This document shows, one piece after another, positions 1-12,479 of a stretch of DNA of 64,000 nucleotides. Positions within the stretch are counted from its first letter, which is position 1. Each line of letters starts with the position of its first letter. The notes under the pieces are model-generated. The model was given only the letters and a program-made list of their open reading frames with translations, made no database searches and had not been told where the DNA came from. The DNA lies in assembly GCA_007922195.1 (NCBI GenBank), contig ML682067.1, positions 6,344,466 to 6,408,465 on the forward strand. The letters are read 5' to 3'. The stretch is from Podocnemis expansa (Eukaryota > Chordata > Testudines > Podocnemididae). The position numbers and the translations under genes are program-made.

Positions 1-1239
1 TAAAAATAAAAATGATCTAAGTGGGTGATAGAGAAAGAGCTGGTACTAGCATTCATCCAGGTGTACTGCTGCTCATTAGGGTGAAACTATCATCACACAT
101 CAGTCAGGTGAGATGCCTGTAAACAATTTTCAAGTTGCTGAGCGGACAGTTGTGGCTCCAAATGATTCCTGTAAATCTCTCATTAACAATAGAATTAAAA
201 TTATCCTCCAAAATTAAAATATCACTTGTCAAAGAATTAGTCAAAAAAGCAATTAGGCTTTGACACAAAACAAATACTATTTTTTGCTATAGTAGGATCA
301 TAGACAGCAGTTTAACTCCCCTCCCTTACATGGAGAAAAAAAATTAAAAAACAGAGAGAGGGAAAGAAATATGCTCATATGTGGCTTGAAACATCAATAA
401 ACAGCCTGGAACAACTTCATACACAATCATCAAATCAATTTCACTCTGTCCACAAAGAAAAAGGCAAATCCTCTGCTTGCAGTGGAACCTTGATTCAGGA
501 AAACCTCCCTTCTTCAGACATCAAACCAATTTGTTTGGTTCCCTGCATCTGTTTCTTTCATACAACAGTGAAATGTCTACCTGTTTCTGGAGCAAGTATT
601 CAAAGAGAACCAAATCTTTAGCATCACTGCATCCATTCAGATTTAGAGAGTCACCTTACAAAATCTTCCATTATCCCAGAACCCATCAGAGGAGTGGGGT
701 GGGGCGACCCAAACTGTCTTCTCCGAAACCTCAGTCGAAAACACCAAGTTATTTTAATTCAACATTTCCACTTACCAGAGACAACGGCACACCTGGCACT
801 CCCCTGCAACCCAGCACTTAGGCTTATGGCATCTGCCATTGTCCCCATCAGTATACCACCTCTTGCTTGGAGGTAGATGTTTAGGCACTTAGGAAGTTTT
901 TACCCTGAAAATTTAGGTATCAAGTGCCTCAACTTGGTGTTTCAGTGCTTATGTACCTTTGTGAATCTAGCCCAAAGCATTCCATAGCTGATGGTCACTT
1001 TTAAAAAAGCTCCTGACTTTCAGTCCTGTACCTACTTCATCAATGTATTTTTTTATCTGTACAGTTATAGACTATTCCTGTTAGACAACTCAAATGATTT
1101 AATGCAACAGAAAGAAAGAAGTGAAGAGACCACCCAACGATCTTGTAGATCTGTGCTGTGATTAATTATTAAATGACTTGAAAATAGGAATACAAAAAGA
1201 GAAAGATTTAAGTCAGTAAGGCTTAGTATGTGTTTTTCT
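1..1239. other. Unassigned AT-rich DNA
   Basis: I see no exon, RNA gene or clear transposon. Around 840-990 a degenerate stretch with TAGGCACTTAGG and GTGAATCTAGCCC resembles a common sauropsid interspersed repeat, but I cannot name it. The open frames near 379-876 overlap in several frames and show no domain. Confidence 0.5.
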
Positions 1240-2100
1240 ATAGTTGTCATCATTCTCTATACAGAATTTGCACTGGGAAATTACAACCTTATCTTTAGCA
1301 TTTGGTGAAATGGGCTGTGATGGATTGGCAACACTCACTTCTGAACTGTTGTCTCCTGCTAGTTGTCTGAGGACTAGCTTCAAGCCAACAACCATATCCC
1401 CTGTCTGCACACCATACTTCTACCACCTAGGCTGCCTGTGACCATTCTTGCAGCTGTTCAGACACACTATCTGTTTTATGACTTGGCCCTCAGGCCAAGC
1501 CACAATCCACGTTTTCCTCATCCACAGAAGGTTTGGCTTTTCAGGAGTCCTGACACTTTCCCAGTGGCCACTGAAGTTTTTCAATCCCACCACTTCTTCA
1601 ATCAGTGTAGTCACTCATTCCACCCCTTCTCTGATGACTAATTGAGGTGATAAGCAGAGCCAGCCCCACACTCCCACTACTCTGGATTCCAGCCCATGGA
1701 CCCTGTCAATTGCAGCCTTCTGCAGCACCTCAAACTTCTTTCACTGCTCCTGTCACTCTAAGCCACTTCCCACAGCCCTCACATCTTCTCTGGCTGTCCT
1801 TGGGGTCTGCTACCACCCACTTCCAGCAGCAACCTGTCTCAGGTGCCACAGACCACTCAGTCTGCAAGAGAGGCAGTCTTTCCTCTTTAAGTTTCACTCA
1901 GTGACTGGACTGGACTGCTCTGCCCTGCCCTGCCCTTCCTTTCCCTTCCCAGCAACTCTTTTTAAATGGGCCTGATGGATTTTGATTGGCTGTTCGTTCC
2001 AGCTGTCTCCCATGAAGCTTCCCTATGGCACTTTTTTAACCCATTAGGCAATAGTATGGGGTGGACACCCCCAACACAGGTCTGTGATTATAACATATAC
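1240..2100 (-). repeat. Possible solo LTR, reversed
   Basis: This pyrimidine-rich block is less AT-rich than its flanks. Read on the minus strand it has a CCAAT-type box (AGCCAATCAAAATCC), a TATA-like CATTTAAAAAG about 30 bases on, and a GGGCAGGGCAG run, an order that resembles a retroviral U3 promoter. I found no clean TG/CA ends or target duplication. It could instead be unrelated moderately GC-rich DNA. Confidence 0.25.
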
Positions 2101-4806
2101 CCACTAACTTGTTTATTACTTGCTGGCAGCAGTATTGGTGACATGAAGAAATGCAAGTCATCATTTGAGGCAATAGCATCAAACATTTTTCAGTTTAAGC
2201 ACTAACTTCTCAACATGTCAAGAACTGCAACATAATGTTAGCTTAGGATGCCAAATTGAGGCAAACAGGGATAATACTAATTGTTCTACTTCACTATGCA
2301 ATTTTTTTTTTAAAGAGAATCAAGGCCTATTGTAGACATGACAAGAATGGAACAGCTTGCAGGTGGTGTTTGGGTGAAGGCTTACAGTCTATGCTCAGCT
2401 AATTTCAGTCACACCACTGTATCATTAGAACAGACTGGGAGAAATGCTTTATCCATAGTAGCTATCTTTTTACCAGTTTTCTCACATGGGCAATAAAATT
2501 CACTTTTTACCACTGTTTCATTTTTTCAAAAAACAGTTATTGGCAAGAGACTTTTTATCTCAGGAAACAGTGGAGATTGAGAAGAAAGCTGTAATTCAAA
2601 AGTTAAGTGTATTTGTTGCAGGATAGAGTAGCTTTCTGTCTCAGTATTTTGCTGAAGTCTTTTTGTGGTGATGAATAATCTATCACAAGAGGATGACCCT
2701 TAGTGAAAAAAATACAGGAGAAAAAACTATTGTTTTTGACTTATTAAGAATGAACTCATTCAGATCTCTTCTCACATGTAGAACATATTCACAACTGGAT
2801 CAACATCCAGAACTAGAAGAATTTCAAAGTTCCCACACCTATAGTTTCCCTCAAGTTCTGCTATCACAGAACAGAACCAGTCAAGCTATACTTACTTTTG
2901 TTGACAAGGTCACAGAGCAAGATGGCAGAACTGAAGATACTGTTAGCACATTGAGGTTGGTGCTGCTTTACTGTTCTATACAGGGTTAAAATGCCTCTTG
3001 TGTAGTTGGAATTTACTTCAGTTTAAGTAGAAAGACAATCTCATACTTTACTGTGAATTTTGTATTTGCCATGGTCCAGTCTGGAAAGGCTTTGTATGGA
3101 AAGCTGATAGGTACAAAATTTAGCCTAGCAGACCATACAAATTAGCAATCTCTGTATATATTGAAGCTATAAAGAATATAATGTTTTCTTATTTTACCAT
3201 TGATCTATTCCACTCTTGATTTTCGGGGAATACCTCTTCTGAAATACTAACACACAGAACCACATAGGTATTTAGGTACCTAACCAGCCCCAACCAATGT
3301 GAGCCACAAAAGAGCCACACATCCTACTAGCCTTTTTCTTTGGAGTTAAGCATGTGGTTAATTTGTTCTTACAGGAAATGACTTATGTGCCTAAGGCACC
3401 TTATTCCAGGAGAGGGATTTTGACAAAGAATTACTAGTAGAGGTGGATGAGTAACTTTCTGAAGAGGTTAATGGTGGAATTTATGACACACCCTTCTTAT
3501 TAGCATTTCCACCGTTGTCTATCTGAAGTAGCTTTCTAGCTCATATGCAGCCTCTTTGTGAACTGCATTTTAGGGTGCATCTCAAAGTTATGCACTGTAT
3601 AGAAGCCTAGTTGTCTAATTTGTCCTTTTTGGCTAGCATTATTGTTCCAATGATTTTCTAGTCTCTTAATTCCCCTTGTGGATCTGGGCCTTAGTGGTTT
3701 CCACATAGTGTACAGTATAATATAAGAATGTTACACTCCCTGTTTGCATTTCAAAACTGATAAATCCCTCAAGTTTTCAGATTCTCTGAAAGGTTCCAAC
3801 CCCATGTCTTGATGAGTGCCCTTCCCTCCTGATAACTCCAGAAGGAGTTAAAGGATTTCAATCAGCACTTTCCAAGAGATGATCTGAACCTCATAGAATA
3901 CAGTTTTTGACTTTGCAAGTCTTCCCTTTAGTCACTCCACCCAACCAAGCAAAACAATTTAAGAAAAGAAAAGTTTGATTCACCATTTCTATAGCCACTT
4001 ATACCCTTTTGTAAAATAGGCATAAAATGATGTCATTCTGATTTAGTAGCATTTTTCCCCATTGTACGGATGTATGTGAACATAGTACAAGCAATGGGCT
4101 GGACACTGACCCCCATATTTTGACTGCTCTTGCAGCACAAAGCAGGCAGAAGGAGGACTTAACTGATGAGGTGGCCTTTCCTCCAGTGCAGTAGATCTCT
4201 AGGTTGTGTAGAGCTACCATAATCTGTCTCTATACCACCCCTCTCAGCCTCTGATTACTGGCTGCTTTTAGAACAAAAGCATGTTTGGCTGGAGCTTTCT
4301 GTTCCAGCATTCCTCAGCTTCCAGAACAGTTTTCTTGAGACAGCTGAAACCCATGCAACCGTGAACAACCCTAATGATGTTCAGGTTTGCTTCTTGAATC
4401 TGGACCAACACTTCGTCACCAAAGAATCAGGGAACAGCAAACACAGCTTATACCTTTCCCCTCAATCAGCAAAGCATACAGAAAAGCCAGCCTCCAGGGT
4501 CTGTCCTAATGCATTTTCCTCACTAAAGGTAAGCCAGTGCTTTACACTTAAAGTAGCTAGACTAACAGAGTACCTATCCTATATGGATATTGTGTGTCCT
4601 TCCCACTCCATCCTAACACAATCAAAGTGTGCTTTTCTTGACCCATACATCTATCCCACTTCCACTCCCTCCTCTTCAAAAAGATTCCCAATAACATAAT
4701 TATATACTATCCCTGTCTGCTGTGAACTCCTCTGTTTTGGAAATGTGTTTTAATTCAAGATGGCTTTGATTACAGACTGAGCCTCATACACACTGTGTTA
4801 TTTTCA
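2101..4806. other. Unassigned intergenic or intronic DNA
   Basis: No recognisable coding, RNA or transposon signal. A 98-codon open frame at 2693-2989 matches no family I know and has no initiation or splice context to support it. Around 3255-3400, GGTATTTAGGTACCTAACC and GTGCCTAAGGCACC look like the degenerate repeat near 850. Confidence 0.5.
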
Positions 4807-7790
4807 TAGAATCATAAACATTCAGATGGAAGTGACCTTAAGATGCCATCTAGTCATGGTCCTTACACTGAGAAAGGAAGAAATAAATCTACAACATTTG
4901 ACAGGTGTTTGTCCAATTTGTTTACAAAAATCTCCAATAATGAGGATTTCATAACGTCCGTTGGAAGCCTGTTCCACAGCTTAACTACCCTTGTAGTTGA
5001 AAAGTTATTTGTGATATTGAACTTAAATCTCCTTTTCTGCACATTAAGCCCATTACTTCTTATCCTATCTTCAGTGAACACAGAGAACAATTGATCACAG
5101 TCCTCTTTACAAGAACACTTAAAACCTATTTGAAGACTTATTAGGTTCCCTCCATTTCTCAAGGCTAAACACACTCAGCTGTTTCCTAAACTGTGGCCCC
5201 AGAACTAGACATTGTTTTTCTGTTCAGGCTCACCAGTGCAGAGTAGAGTAGGACAATTATTTCCTGTATCTTACATACAATATTTCTCCTAATATACTCC
5301 AGAATATTAGTCTTTTTCACAATTGCATCCTATACTCCATTCATATTCGATCTGAGATCCAGTGTAACCACCAGGTCCTTTACAGCAGTTCTAATACCTA
5401 GCTAATTATTGCTCATTTTGTAATGATACATTTGATTTTTTCACTCCTATGTGTAATCCTTTGTATTTCTCTTTATTTAATTTCATCTTGTTTTTTTCAA
5501 ACTAACTCTTAGTTTTGTCAAAATCATTTTGAATTCTAAATCCTGTCTTCTATCATGTTAGCAGTCCCTCCCATCTTGGCATCATTTCCAGATTTTTTTA
5601 AGTGTACTCTCTACTCCATTATCCAAGTCATTAATCAAAATATTGAATGTTACTGAACCCATGGCAGATGCCCAGCAGCACCCCAATAGACACACCCTCC
5701 CAGTATGACAGTCAACCATTGATTACCATCTTTTGAGTAAGGTCTTTCCAGCACTTGTGCACCTACCTTGTAGTATGTTAATCTATACCACATTAGTCTA
5801 GCTTCCTTATACGTCAAGTAGGACTGTGACAAAAGCCTTAGTAACATTAAGATATATCATGTTTACTGGTTTCCCCATCAACTAGGCTAGTAACTCTGTC
5901 AAAGAAGGAAATTAAGTTGGTTTGGCATGATTTGGTCTTGACAAATCCATGCTGGCTATACCTTAAAGCCCTATTAACCTCTAGTGCTTCCAAATCAGTT
6001 TTTCAATAACTTCTTCCAATAACTTTCCAGGAATTGAAGTTAGGTTGACTGGTCTATAATTCTTGGATTCTCTTTGTCCCCTTTATTAAAGATAAATATA
6101 TGTTTGCCCTTTTCCAATCCTCTGGGAACTTACCCATCCTCCATGAATTGCCAAAGATAATTGCTAATGGTTCCAAGATTGCTTCATCTGGTTCCATAAG
6201 TATCACAGGATAAATTCCATCAGGCCTTCCAACTTGAATATATCTATCCTATCTAAATATTCTTTAAACTGTTCTTCTTTCCTTGTGCAGGCTTGCATTC
6301 CTTCCCCCTTGATACTACTATCAATAGTGTTGATTGTCTGGTCACCATTAACATTTTTATGGAAGTTGGAAGCAAAATAGGCATTAAACACACCAGTTTT
6401 TTGATGCATAGGTTATTAGCTTTCCTTTGCTAAGTAGAACATGCATACTTTATCTTTTTTTTGCTCCTGTTACATTTAAATAACTTACTCTTATTGTCTT
6501 ATGTACCTTACTAGGCATAACTCATTCTGTATGTTAGTTTAATTTTGTTCCCTTTTATGGTATTCATTTACTCATCCTTAGCAATTCACCTATGTATTCA
6601 ATTTGGCAGGATTCCTTTTTGAATTTCAGATCATTAAAGAGCTCCTGCTCTGGAGCCATATTGTACTCTTATAATTCATTCTATCTTTATTCACACTGGG
6701 ATAGTTTGCAGTTGTGTCTTTAATGTTGATTCCTTGAGAAAATGCCAGCTCTCTTGAACTACTTGATCGCAAAATTTTCTTCCTTTGGGACCTTATGTAA
6801 CAGGGTATTTTTGAGTTTGTTAAGATCTGTTTTGTTTTGAAGTCCTCTGTCCATTTTCTGATAGTCTCATTCTTTCTTTAAAACTATATCTTTTATTTCA
6901 TGATCACTTTTGCCTTCCACTTTCAGATTCACTACAAATTCCCCACAGTTAGTCAGAATCAAATCTAAAATAGCTGTGCTTTTGCATAGACATGCACTCT
7001 GAGTCCCCTCCATCATTTTTTTTCTCAGTACAGCACCCATACTCCTTTCTTTACAGTGTTCCAGCCTAGCTTTGACACACAGCAGAGCTTGCTCACAAGA
7101 ATCCTATCCTTGTACTTGTCTAAACCTTCCAATATCTCTTCCCCAGCCCTCTTATATAACAGGCAGATTCAATTGTCAGCTGCTCCCCATTGCCTAATTA
7201 AGCAGGACTCTCTTTGTCTCTCTGACTCTAATTAGCTCAGCCCCTGTGAAGACCAGCTGACTTACTACTCTCTGACCCAAACTTCTGAGGGGGTGGGGTA
7301 AGACCTGGAGGAACATCAGCTTCCACCATTCTATTCTACTCTGGTTCACTTCCTCCACTTTCTAAAACAACATATTGTACTCACTACCTTCCATGAACTT
7401 ATTGGAAATGTTGTGTTTTACTGATTTTTTTCCCCAACATGTGTCTGGGTAGTTAAAGTTCAACATTAATATCAGGTCATGTGTTTTGAATATTCATGTT
7501 ATTTGTTCTGGAAATATCTCTTCTTGATTTGGTGGTCTATTGTAGTCACCCTACTCTGGCATCACCACTGTTTTTAACCCCCTTTATTTACTCAGAGATT
7601 TTCAACAGGTTTGTTTCTCTCAGTGTCTCTCACCTCCTTCTGGATTTCAGAACACACTCACATCACCACATCTTTGTGATGCTAAAGGCTGAGGCCCATA
7701 CAGCTGGAATAGATGTCTCAATCTCCCTCATTCAGCCACACCAACTCTGGCCTAATTCAATCTAATATATCAGTGTTCTCACCTAGAGAA
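4807..7790 (-). mobile_element. CR1 LINE, long decayed copy with EN and RT remains
   Basis: This is a chicken-repeat-1 non-LTR retrotransposon on the minus strand, about 3 kb. The 3' end sits at about 4807, where the minus strand ends in ATGATTCTATGA, the usual CR1 terminus. The open stretch 4863-5174 is the ORF2 C-terminus, with the motif VVKLWNRLP and a LDKHL ending. Upstream on the minus strand I read the RT catalytic region as NDAKMGG (about 5565-5590, for canonical ADDTKLGG), an RT block NYRPVNLTSIPGKLLEEVI (about 6007-6067), FKEYLDRIDIF (6203-6409) and the endonuclease block NFNYPDTCW (about 7433-7475). Stops and frameshifts interrupt all frames, so it cannot encode a working enzyme. 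The 5' boundary near 7790 is an estimate. Confidence 0.85.
4863..5174 (-). pseudogene. CR1 ORF2 C-terminal fragment
   Basis: A 103-codon open frame matches the extreme C-terminus of CR1 ORF2p. It has the run LNVQKRRFKFN, then VVKLWNRLPTDV, then LDKHL just before the element's 3' untranslated end. In intact CR1 this follows the RT domain and lies outside the catalytic core. Here it is the longest surviving open piece, and the upstream RT is broken. It is a relic, not a host gene. Confidence 0.8.
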
Positions 7791-8369
7791 TTAACATTTG
7801 TCTTTTTTTTTTTTTGTTGCATCTGTCCATGCATACTAAAAGACACTCCAAAAGTATATGTAGTAAAGCATAACTAGTAACTGGGTGCTGAGTAGGAAAG
7901 TGGCTATTTCTTGTACTGCAGACTGCTTCTCATCTCCAAGTAGGCAGCAAGTTTCTGCACCCCAAGATCTCATACCATTAACGACAATGAAAATGGAAGG
8001 TGAGGCTTGAATGTCTTGCTCTTGCTTGTTATTTAGACAATTTCTATATATTTAACTTTTATAAATGTTCCTCATAAATTATTCTATATCCTGATCATAG
8101 TAAGGCCTTATCCAATCTGGCTTTAGGCCCTGCCAATACCCCAGTTTTCCCTTCTTCCTCAGTTAAGGAAATTTCATATTATGAGTGCTCTTACTATGGC
8201 TCTCCTTCTGGGTGTGGTTTGCCATCACAAAACACTCAGAGACATCCAGAGTTTTCTCTTATGCTTAATTAGTCAGTTTATAAAAGGGGGGTCAGTGGTA
8301 TGCCTGTCACCAACCTCAATATATTTGCTAGCCCAGCTTCTCAGCTAAAGCATATACCTAGCTGGGGTG
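7791..8369. other. Unassigned AT-rich spacer
   Basis: A 14-T run lies near 7803-7816. Otherwise I see no identifiable feature between the CR1 and the PLE foldback. Confidence 0.4.
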
Positions 8370-8640
8370 AAATCCCACTTTGTCAGATGCTTGAAGATGC
8401 GGAACTTGCAGAATGAAAGGAGAATAAATGAGGGGATGAGTAGGTCATAAGATCAGGTCAGACTGTTATAGCAAATCAAAGCTATGACTTACACTTCCCT
8501 GCATTTATTTTCCTTCCATTCTGTAAAGTCCATATCTGCAAGCATCTGACAAAATCTGATTTTCTCCTATGAAAGCTTATGAGGTAAATGAATCAGTTAG
8601 TCTTTAGAAATGACACCAGAACCTTGTATGTTAAGTAGAC
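8370..8640. mobile_element. PLE pLTR foldback (inverted pair)
   Basis: Two copies of the Penelope-like pLTR repeat face each other. The plus arm (about 8370-8480) has AATCCCACTTTGTCAGATGC followed by GAATAAATGAGGGGATG. The minus arm (about 8491-8637) has the complement (GCATCTGACAAAATCTGATT, then GTTAGTCTTTAGAAATGACA). No coding body lies between them. Similar head-to-head pairs occur at 13100-13344 and 63258-63540, so this looks like a recurrent non-autonomous form. Confidence 0.65.
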
Positions 8641-9010
8641 TAGAATCTTTAACCTGTCCGCCAGTATTGTCAGAAAATCAAAGAGCAGCTGCTAAATGTA
8701 TTAGTCTGTGTTTACCTATACACCATTAGAAGTTTGACAATTGAATTAGCTTGTAAATGCTAATTTGCTTTCCTGTCTTAATGGTCTTAATGATGTATGC
8801 AAGTGAGTCCAGATATCTTAAAATCAAAGATATTATTGCTACTTATAATAGTGTTTGCACTGTCTTCAGTTTAACTGTGTCAGTTATAATGAACGGTTGG
8901 CTAATTGCCTTATGTGAATGAGTGTAAATAGTTTGCCTCTAAATGCTTAGGAAAGAAAAGATTAGCTTCAAAGAAAAATATCTGCCTGGCCTATTCTTTT
9001 TTGGGGAAAG
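8641..9010. other. Unassigned AT-rich spacer
   Basis: No feature recognised. Confidence 0.4.
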
Positions 9011-9077
9011 AGGAGTAGCTGTGTTAGTCTATTTCAGCAAAACAAACAAGGACTCCTATGGCACTTTTAATGACTAA

Positions 9078-9875
9078 GGCTGTATTCACACACACATGAT
9101 TATTTCGAAACAAGTTGTGTTGAAACAACTTGTTTTGAAATAACGCCTTATTTCGAAATAACTTTTTTTGAATTGACAAATAGTTATTTTGAAATGAGGA
9201 AAAAGACAGGAAACGAAATAGCAGGTTCACACTGTGAACCTGCTATTTCGCTTCCTCAGGGGGCTGCAGNNNNNNNNNNNNNNNNNNNNNNNNNNNNNNN
9301 NNNNNNNNNNNNNNNNNNNNNNNNNNNNNNNNNNNNNNNNNNNNNNNNNNNNNNNNNNNNNNNNNNNNNNNNNNNNNNNNNNNNNNNNNNNNNNNNNNNN
9401 NNNNNNNNNNNNNNNNNNNNNNNNNNNNNNNNNNNNNNNNNNNNNNNNNNNNNNNNNNNNNNNNNNNNNNNNNNNNNNNNNNNNNNNNNNNNNNNNNNNN
9501 NNNNNNNNNNNNNNNNNNNNNNNNNNNNNNNNNNNNNNNNNNNNNNNNNNNNNNNNNNNNNNNNNNNNNNNNNNNNNNNNNNNNNNNNNNNNNNNNNNNN
9601 NNNNNNNNNNNNNNNNNNNNNNNNNNNNNNNNNNNNNNNNNNNNNNNNNNNNNNNNNNNNNNNNNNNNNTTTCGGAACAGTTTGTTCCAAAACAACATGT
9701 CCCCATGGGGTTGTTTTGAAACGAAAGTGGGTTTAAGCTGTTTCAAAACATGGCTCCCATTTCGAAACAAGGGACCCCCTTGTTTCAAAATGGGAGTACA
9801 TTATGTGGACATGCTGTTTCTTATTTCGAAACAACCTCTGTTGTTTCGAAATAAGAAGCCTGTGTGCACACACCC
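9078..9875. mobile_element. MITE rich in TTTCGAAA, containing the gap
   Basis: The ends are inverted: GGCTGTATTCACACACACAT at the left and, on the opposite strand, GGGTGTGTGCACACAGGC at the right. The interior is full of TTTCGAAA and TTTTGAAA half-palindromes. A near-perfect palindrome lies at 9214-9250 immediately before the gap. It interrupts the left pLTR of a PLE. No coding capacity is seen. The family resembles the other TATGTCTACAC-ended elements in this window. Confidence 0.65.
9270..9669. other. Assembly gap, 400 N
   Basis: Exactly 400 N. The round size suggests an estimated or placeholder length. It sits beside a hairpin in a self-complementary MITE, which probably caused the assembly break. 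Open frames crossing it are meaningless. Confidence 0.98.
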
Positions 9876-11004
9876 AGAATGTGCAGGGAGGTTGAAGTGT
9901 TCCTCTACTGGTTTTTGGAATGTTACCATTCTTGATGTCTGATTGGTGTCCATATAGTCATTTGTGCAGAGACAATTTAGTTTGGCAAATGTATAAGGCA
10001 GAGGGGCACTATTGGCACATGACAGCATATCTGACATTCATGGATGAGCAGATGAATGAGCCCCTGATAGAATAGCTGGTTTGCTTAGGTCCTATGATGG
10101 TGTAATTGGGAGTTGATATGCAACCAGAGTGGACAATGGGGTTTCTTGCAGAGTTAAGAGTATCTGCTTAAGATGAGGGGCCTATCTGTAAGTGAGGAGA
10201 AGCTTACTTCCCAAGACTTGAGAGTGAGGGATAGTTTTGCAGGCTAGGCTATAGATCCTTGATGCCTTGATGATGTGCTGTGGAGGTTTGATCTGGGGGC
10301 TGTAGTTGATGACCAGGGGTGTTTTGCTGTTTTCCTTCTTGGGCTTAGCCTATAATAGTTGACTTTTGGGTATCCAGTTGCCTGTATTAATCTGTTTCTT
10401 CACTTCCCAAGGTGGGTATTTTAGTTTTAAGAATGCTTAATAGAGATCCTGAAGTTGTTTGTCTCTGTCTGAGGGACTGATGCAAATGCAGTTGTATCTT
10501 AGGTCTTGGCTTTAGACAACAGATTATATAATGTGTCCAGATGAAAACTGGAGGGATGTAGATAGGTATAATGATCAGTAGTTTTCTGGTACAGGGTGGT
10601 GTTTGTGTCCATCACTTATTTGTACTGTAGTGTCCAGGAAGTAGATCTCCAATGTGTAGTGGTCCAGGCTGAGGTTAATGGTCAGGGGGAAATTGTTGAA
10701 ATCTCAGTGAAATCCTCAAAGGCCTTCTTTCCATGGGTCCAGATGATCAAGATGTCATCAGTATAGTATAAGTGAAGCATTGGCACTTGGGAATGAGAGC
10801 TAATGTTGGCATATTGTGAGGCCACGTGGGTACCAATAGCAGTACAAAGTGACAAAGTTCAGCTATTAGATGTGCTGTGATATCATCTGGGATACTACTC
10901 CTGATGGCTTGTGATCTATCTTTGTGTGGACTGTTGGTGTAAAATGCTTCTGCATCCATAGTGGCCAACACGGAGTTTCTTGGGGAAAGGCACTGCTGTG
11001 ACAA
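9876..11004 (-). pseudogene. Decayed PLE polyprotein: RT and GIY-YIG remains
   Basis: The minus-strand frame 10747-11004 starts with ATMDAEAFYTNSPHKD, the RT segment before the catalytic block in PLEs. It runs to FTYTILMTS near 10750, where the YxDD active site should be but is frameshifted. Further along, at about 9950-10100, I read YTIIGPKQTSYSIRGSF, then YAVMCQ and SALYIWQTKLSLHKRL. This aligns by eye with the GIY-YIG region of the better copy at 15013-15369, where the catalytic stretch reads LYIGQTGQSL. Many stops are present. An intact protein would have integrated PLE cDNA, but this copy cannot. Confidence 0.7.
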
Positions 11005-11160
11005 TTCTGTAATGGGGCTTGTTCTGAAAGAGTAGCTGTGTAGTTCAGCAAAACAAACAAGGAGTCCTGTGGCACTTTTAAAGACTAAAAAAATTATTTA
11101 TCACATGAGCTTTTGTGGGAGAAGGTCCCACTTCATCAGATGCTTGGAGGCTTGACAACC

Positions 11161-11929
11161 TACTAAGAGAGCTATATATAGACAAGCCCTACCTTACCCT
11201 GCCATATCAGATCTGCTTAAACTTTAACAGGAAAGGTCTAAGTCATAAACCAGAGGTTTCCAGTTGAAGTCTGAATCATCCTGGAATTTTCATGAAAGGA
11301 CTTGAATAAACTCTGCACCAGAACCATCTGTTGGACTACAGCCTTTTAAATTTATTCCAAAAAGACTTACAAATCAACAGCCCTACAATGAAATTGCCCT
11401 AAGGGCATTTCACATATAGGTATATGTATACTGATCTTTAACCATTTGTACTCTCCTTTCTTTTTTATTTTAATGATAAAACTTAGATTTATTTACTAAG
11501 AATTGGCTGTAAGCATGCTTTTGGTAAGATCTGAAATATTTATTGACCTGGTGGGCCAAGTGTCCAGTCCTTCGGGACTGGTAGTTCTTTAAGTATGGTG
11601 AATAAAGTTTACAATTATTCCTCATTATATTGGATTTCACCATCTGGATGGGAGCCAAAGCCTGGATGGATTACATCAAGGAGACTTTATGGATTTCTGG
11701 TTAAGTAGTATGTTTTTACAGAAGTTGTTTTGTTACTGACTTGGTGAATCTAATTGTAGAATAAACCAGTTTTGGTATTTGTCTGCCCTATTTCTTGAAG
11801 TCTACCCTGAGCTAGCATTTTCAGTGTGGATCATCATAGGCACCACAATCACAGGATACTTATAACCAGAGGTCAATTAGGTTTTGGATCAGAAATACTA
11901 GTTTAAAAATAATTTGATAGAGCATTTTA
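11161..11929. other. Unassigned DNA, possibly the 5' part of the gypsy element
   Basis: No domain is readable. The stretch lies directly upstream of the gag-like frame and may hold the element's LTR or leader, but I found no second LTR copy to prove it. Confidence 0.3.
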
Positions 11930-11949
11930 AGGGTTAAAGATTAATTACT

Positions 11950-12414
11950 ATGAGTGATCCAGGGTCATATGAGGGTCTTGAGAGAAAAGCCCTTAAGGAA
12001 TTGTGCTTAAAAAAGAAGTTATCCTTTAAGAAGAAAGCCCCAGAGCAAGAACTGAAATATTTGCTGATGGATAGTGAACAGAAAGGAGGGTCTCTCTCTT
12101 TCTCTTCATCTACCCAAGTTGCAGTTATAGGAGAAATAATTAGATTGTCATTGGTAATAAACAAGCTGCAGGTTCAGCATGGAGCAAAATTGGCTGATAT
12201 CTGCTTAAAGGAGAAAGAAGGAAGTAATGAACTGAAGGAGAAAACACTCCAAAGATGCAATGCACAGCTGCAAGCTGAGGGAGAAGCACATGAAAAATTG
12301 GTGGAAGCTGCTGACCTTCAGCTCCAAGTCCTAGAAGGGGGGGGAGGTCTTCCACAACCTGGAACTTCATCTCTTCTCATTGGTGGAGAATGGGAAAAGG
12401 TTTGTCAAATTTAG
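11950..12414 (+). pseudogene. Gag N-terminal remnant of the gypsy element
   Basis: This is a 154-codon open frame, the longest plausible plus-strand frame in the area. Residues 1-45 (MSDPGSYEGLERKALKELC onward) are lysine- and leucine-rich and resemble the short helical leader of turtle gypsy gags. Residues 85-135 are a charged helix rich in K, E and Q. The frame stops just before the SCAN-like block, which continues in other frames, so the original gag was longer. The ATG at 11950 is the first in frame after a run of stops. It could be a host exon, but the downstream capsid and zinc-knuckle remains argue for gag. Confidence 0.5.
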
Positions 12415-12479
12415 CACAAAAAGGATTGACTAGCAGAATGTATATTCACATATGACTGATTGTGAGGTGAAGGATGGAT

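Larger units (their letters stand above)
9011..11160 (-). mobile_element. Penelope-like element (Neptune type), MITE-interrupted
   Basis: A coding body on the minus strand (about 9876-11022) lies between two pLTR copies in the same orientation, at 9011-9077 and about 11023-11160. Both contain CAGCAAAACAAACAAGGA followed by a TGGCACTTTTAA block. The body reads, in broken frames, as an RT followed by a GIY-YIG-like region, the domain order of Penelope-like retroelements. The left pLTR is cut short at 9078, where a MITE lies. It is non-functional. The exact outer ends and target duplication could not be fixed. Confidence 0.7.

Noticed and set aside
2693..2989. 98-codon frame considered as an exon
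   Set aside because: No homologous motif or splice-site context. Such a length can occur by chance over 64 kb.
8370..8640. Regularly spaced repeats considered as a CRISPR array
   Set aside because: The repeats are inverted PLE ends in an animal genome, and there are no uniform spacers or cas genes.
9173..9788. Several overlapping long open frames at 9173-9788
   Set aside because: They are open only because they run through 400 N.
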